Shown: positions 5,340 to 7,996 of the stretch, one piece after another
How the letters are laid out: every line of letters starts with the position of its first letter
How positions within the stretch are numbered: the stretch's first letter is position 1
Source: an uncultured Chloroflexota bacterium
GTDB taxonomy: Bacteria; Chloroflexota; Limnocylindria; Limnocylindrales; Limnocylindraceae
NCBI GenBank assembly: GCA_903851225.1
Contig: CAINNT010000176.1
Location: 1-7,996 of the forward strand
Length of the DNA: 7,996 nt
Reading direction: 5' to 3'
Notes under the pieces: model-generated
Told to the model about the DNA's origin: nothing
Database searches by the model: none
The model's input: the letters and a program-made list of their open reading frames with translations, nothing else
Made by a program: the position numbers and the translations under genes

Positions 5340-7001
5340 TCACATTTCGGTTGGCGCGCCCTTCGCTCCGCCACGGAGCGGGATCTCCTCGATCAGCGTC
5401 GCGGCGACGAACGCCACAAGGCTGGCCACCACGGAGAGCCAGAAGATTGCGCCGATCGCATCGGCGATACCAGCCTTGATTGCCGTGAAGAAGGCGTCGA
5501 GGTACTGCACGGGGATCAGGCTGATCAGGGCCTGGTCGAATTGCCCGCCAACGTTGGTGAGCTGTGCGAGATCACCGCCGATCGCGGTGAAGAAGGGGGT
5601 GAAGGTGCCCGCAGGCGCCGCCGTCGCCAACTCCGCGGGGATGGAGGTCACGAGCTGCCCACCGAAATAGGAGCCAACGAGCGCCAAGCCTACCGAACCG
5701 CCAACCTGGCGGAAGAAGGTGAGGTTCGACGTTGCCGCGCCGAGGAACTTGAACGGCACGGCGTTCTGCACCACGATCGTAAAGACCGAGAGGGTTGGCC
5801 CGATGCCGAGACCGGCGAGGAACATCCAGAGGCGCAGAACCCATGGATCGGTGTCCGCCTTGATGTTTGTTAGCAGCACAGAGGCTGCAGCAACGAGCAA
5901 GATCGCCCCAAGGATGAGCGACTTATATCGACCGCGTCGCGCGACCATCTGTCCTGCGGCGACGGAGCTGATGATCACGCCCAACAGGAGCGGGAGCGTT
6001 GCATATCCGGAGTTTGTCGCCGACTCGCCAAGCACGGACTGGAAGTAGCGCGGCAAGAAGATGACTGCCGAGAAGAACCCAAACGAGGCGAAGAACGAGG
6101 CCGCAGCAGCTGCCGTGAAGGTGCGGTTACGGAAGAGCTCAAGCGGGATGATCGGCTCTTGAACCTTCGCCTCAATGAACAAGAAGAGGCCAAGTAGCGC
6201 CAACCCGAGCGAGATAAGGCCTGCGACCTCCGGCGTTGCAAAGTCGCTCGTCTGAACGTTGGTGAGACCGATCAGCACCGGAATGATGCCCGCGGCAAAC
6301 ACCAACGTACCCAAGAAGTCGATCTTCTGGTTGGCACGCCCCTTGATTGTTGGAAGCTCAACCAAGATGATCGCAATGCTGATCAGGCCAATCGGCAGGT
6401 TCACATAGAAGATCAGGTGCCAGCTAAAGGTGTCGGTGAGCCAGCCGCCGAGCGCTGGGCCGATGAGGCTAGCGAGCCCGAAGACGGCGCCGAAGAGCCC
6501 CTGATATCGACCGCGCTCCTTTGCTGAATAGAGATCGCCGATCGTTGCCAAGGCAATCGGGAAGAGCGCTCCCGCGCCGAGCCCCTGAATGCCGCGGAAG
6601 ATGATCAGCTGCTCAATGTTCTGCGAGAGCCCAGCGAGCACTGAGCCGATCAGGAAGAGCCCAACGCCGGCGAGCAGCAGTGGCTTGCGACCATACATGT
6701 CGGAAAGCTTGCCGTAGATCGGCACGGTCACGGTGCTGGCAAGGAGGTAGATCGTTACCACCCACGTGTAGAGATTTGCACCACTTAGGTCGGTAATGAT
6801 CTGCGGCAGAGCGGTGCCGACGATGGTCTGGTCTAGCGCACCCAAGAAGAGGGCAAGCATGATTGCGAGGATGATGCCCTGCTTGGCGCGCTTCGAAAGG
6901 TCAGCGCCCGCGGGGGCAATCGTCGAATTCGAAGCCGATGGCTTCTTGGCAGCTGCGGTGTTTTTGGCCGCAGCAGGGCGACGAGTCTTGGGCGTGGGCA
7001 T
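5340..7001 (-). CDS. MFS drug/proton antiporter, DHA2 (EmrB/QacA) family
   Basis: A 553-residue inner-membrane exporter predicted to have 14 membrane segments and to expel small hydrophobic or cationic compounds in exchange for protons. Family motifs: LDQTIVGTALPQI (56-68, with membrane-buried Asp57), the motif A loop GKLSDMYGRK (97-106), FRGIQGLGAG (135-144, with Arg136) and the antiporter motif GPALGGW (181-187). The first 40 residues are a Lys/Ala/Pro/Ser-rich cytoplasmic tail. A long loop of roughly 60 residues (about 450-510) lies before the last membrane segment. The ATG at 7001-6999 is chosen because GGAGG stands eight bases upstream; an in-frame extension of 18 residues from a TTG is rejected because it would begin inside the predicted leader and lacks such a site. 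Divergent from the LLM oxidoreductase gene and followed by a strong hairpin. Substrate cannot be told from sequence; no membrane-fusion partner gene is next to it. Confidence 0.92.
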   Translation of the reverse strand: MPTPKTRRPAAAKNTAAAKKPSASNSTIAPAGADLSKRAKQGIILAIMLALFLGALDQTIVGTALPQIITDLSGANLYTWVVTIYLLASTVTVPIYGKLSDMYGRKPLLLAGVGLFLIGSVLAGLSQNIEQLIIFRGIQGLGAGALFPIALATIGDLYSAKERGRYQGLFGAVFGLASLIGPALGGWLTDTFSWHLIFYVNLPIGLISIAIILVELPTIKGRANQKIDFLGTLVFAAGIIPVLIGLTNVQTSDFATPEVAGLISLGLALLGLFLFIEAKVQEPIIPLELFRNRTFTAAAAASFFASFGFFSAVIFLPRYFQSVLGESATNSGYATLPLLLGVIISSVAAGQMVARRGRYKSLILGAILLVAAASVLLTNIKADTDPWVLRLWMFLAGLGIGPTLSVFTIVVQNAVPFKFLGAATSNLTFFRQVGGSVGLALVGSYFGGQLVTSIPAELATAAPAGTFTPFFTAIGGDLAQLTNVGGQFDQALISLIPVQYLDAFFTAIKAGIADAIGAIFWLSVVASLVAFVAATLIEEIPLRGGAKGAPTEM

Positions 7002-7009
7002 TCGGTAAA

Positions 7010-7014
7010 CCTCC
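7010..7014 (-). promoter_or_regulatory. Shine-Dalgarno site of the MFS exporter gene
   Basis: GGAGG on the minus strand ends eight bases before the ATG at 7001. It fixes the start and shows that this genome also uses ordinary led messages, unlike the neighbouring leaderless-type genes. Confidence 0.75.
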
Positions 7015-7036
7015 AGTTCGCGCCGCCGGGTTTCCG

Positions 7037-7063
7037 ACGATACTTCGCGTTGCAACTATCGTA
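7037..7063 (-). promoter_or_regulatory. Candidate operator and -10 of the MFS exporter gene
   Basis: ACGATA (7037-7042) and its reverse complement TATCGT (7057-7062) flank 14 bases, and an 8-base perfect palindrome GTTGCAAC (7049-7056) abuts the second arm. On the minus strand TACGAT (7063-7058) is a plausible -10, giving a leader of about 50 bases before the ATG. A repressor bound here would block it, as TetR- or MarR-type regulators often do for exporters. No regulator gene is in the window, and the -35 is not clear. Confidence 0.35.
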
Positions 7064-7091
7064 CCCCTCACCACGCTTTCCTGCTGAACGC

Positions 7092-7103
7092 TAGGGTGCA
7101 CCT
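7092..7103 (+). promoter_or_regulatory. Leaderless promoter -10 of the LLM oxidoreductase gene
   Basis: TAGGGT (7092-7097) is followed by six bases (GCACCT) and then ATG at 7104. There is no Shine-Dalgarno site before the ATG. The hexamer keeps only the T1, A2 and T6 of TATAAT, the positions that are most conserved in leaderless promoters of the TANNNT kind. No -35 is apparent. Confidence 0.45.
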
Positions 7104-7996
7104 ATGCAGATTGCCGTGGTCATTGAGGGGCAGATGAACCTGACGTACGAGCAGCAGCTCGCCGCCGCTCGACGAGCAGAGGCGGTCGGTATCAGCGGCT
7201 TCTTCCGCACCGATCACTACGAATCATTCCCAGGTGCTAGCGATCAGGCAACCACCGACGCCTGGAGTGTTTTGGCGGGCATCGCCCGCGAAACGAACTT
7301 GATCACCCTAGGCACGCTCGTCAGCCCAGTGACCTTCCGAGCCCCGGGAGAATTCGCCAAGGTCGTGACCACGGTGCAAGAGATGGCGGGGCGTCGAATG
7401 CACGCGGGCCTCGGCACCGGGTGGCATGAATCGGAACACCGTCGCTACGGTTTCCCATTCCCTGAGATGGCAACGCGCGCAGAGATGCTCGAGGAGCAAC
7501 TCGAGATCGTCCGCGGTCTCTGGGCTGGACCCGACGGCTGGTCATTCAGCGGGAAAAACTACAACGTGCGTGACGCCCTCTTCCGGCCAAAGCCATCCCC
7601 GGTTCCTTGGATCATCACGGGGGGCGAGGGCTCGCCACGTGGCATGCGCATTGCCGCACGGTTTTCCGACGAGTTCAATCTGACCTCATCAACTCCGGCA
7701 ACGGCCCGTGAGAAGTTTGCGCAACTTGATCAGAAATGCGCAGCGGCAGGTCGGTCGCCAGCGAGTCTCGCACGGTCGGCAATGACCGGCATGATGATTG
7801 GCCGATCGGAGTCAGAGTATCTCGAGAAGATTCGCGGCTTCATGCTGCGCATTGGTGCGGCCGGAGATCCCGAGGAATACCTCGCGCCGCGTCGTGCCCG
7901 TTGGTTGGTAGGAACCCCGGATCAGGCGCTGAAGCAGCTGCGTGCCTTCCGCGATGCGGGCGCAAACCGACTGATGGTGCAGCACATGGATCCCAC
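7104..7996 (+). CDS. LLM-class flavin/F420-dependent oxidoreductase (C terminus cut by window edge)
   Basis: 297 residues are present with no stop before the edge. The protein has the bacterial luciferase-like TIM-barrel pattern: an N-terminal strand IAVVIEGQ, a helix with the AEAVGISGFFRTDHY block (25-39), LGTLVSPVTFRAPGEFAK (69-86), then the cofactor-region block GLGTGWHESEHRRYGFPFP (102-120), and late WLVGTPDQALKQLRAFRDAGANRL (267-290), typical of the family C terminus. Families of this kind use FMN or the deazaflavin F420; the 'GLGxGWHExEH' form is common in F420-type members of Actinobacteria and Chloroflexota, but the cofactor cannot be settled here. Only a few to a few dozen residues should be missing. 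Substrate unknown. It is divergent from the MFS exporter with 102 bases between starts, so shared control is possible but not shown. Confidence 0.9.
   Translation, partial: MQIAVVIEGQMNLTYEQQLAAARRAEAVGISGFFRTDHYESFPGASDQATTDAWSVLAGIARETNLITLGTLVSPVTFRAPGEFAKVVTTVQEMAGRRMHAGLGTGWHESEHRRYGFPFPEMATRAEMLEEQLEIVRGLWAGPDGWSFSGKNYNVRDALFRPKPSPVPWIITGGEGSPRGMRIAARFSDEFNLTSSTPATAREKFAQLDQKCAAAGRSPASLARSAMTGMMIGRSESEYLEKIRGFMLRIGAAGDPEEYLAPRRARWLVGTPDQALKQLRAFRDAGANRLMVQHMDP

Noticed and set aside
5298..5873. Plus-strand frame of 191 codons opposite the exporter C terminus
   Set aside because: Charged, low-complexity antisense shadow of a membrane protein gene, and it crosses the terminator hairpin.
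7002..7055. Eighteen-residue N-terminal extension of the MFS exporter from a TTG
   Set aside because: Lacks an initiation signal, while the ATG at 7001 has GGAGG at eight bases.

Overview
The window reads as ordinary chromosomal DNA of a GC-rich bacterium, with genes packed tightly on both strands. The best guess is a member of the Chloroflexota. The clues are a single-gene fusion of heme A synthase to heme O synthase, a short lipoprotein with a Thr/Ser/Pro-rich linker, an F420/FMN-type luciferase-like oxidoreductase, and promoters of the leaderless type. An actinobacterium or another GC-rich lineage cannot be excluded from the sequence alone. No mobile element, CRISPR array, tRNA, rRNA or defence locus was found, and there is no gene-free stretch over 300 bases.

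Layout. Positions 1-488 (minus) hold the N-terminal part of a lipoprotein that runs off the left edge. It is divergent, across only 47 bp, from 536-2371 (plus), a 611-residue CtaA-CtaB fusion that should convert heme B to heme O and then heme A for the aa3-type terminal oxidase. That gene ends 10 bp from the end of a convergent four-gene minus-strand operon: ACT-domain protein (4976-5263), exonuclease III (4137-4961), Sua5-type threonylcarbamoyl-AMP synthase (3079-4140) and a YczE-family membrane protein (2382-3068). The exonuclease and sua5 genes share an ATGA overlap, and the other two gaps are 14 and 10 bases. Upstream on the minus strand are a DHA2-family drug/proton antiporter (5340-7001) with a strong hairpin after its stop, and a divergent LLM-class flavin/F420 oxidoreductase (7104 to the right edge, plus).

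Regulation. The clearest non-coding signal is a repeated promoter layout. Four genes that begin transcription units (lipoprotein, ctaA/ctaB, ACT protein, LLM oxidoreductase) each have a TANNNT hexamer followed by exactly six bases and then the start codon, the arrangement expected for leaderless mRNAs. The drug exporter differs: it has a GGAGG Shine-Dalgarno site, a predicted leader of about 50 bases, and an inverted repeat over its putative -10 that could be an operator. Inside the operon, translation seems to rely on coupling and one AAGGGG site. No new multi-gene system is evident; the points of interest are the promoter layout, the fusion enzyme, the lipoprotein and the candidate operator.
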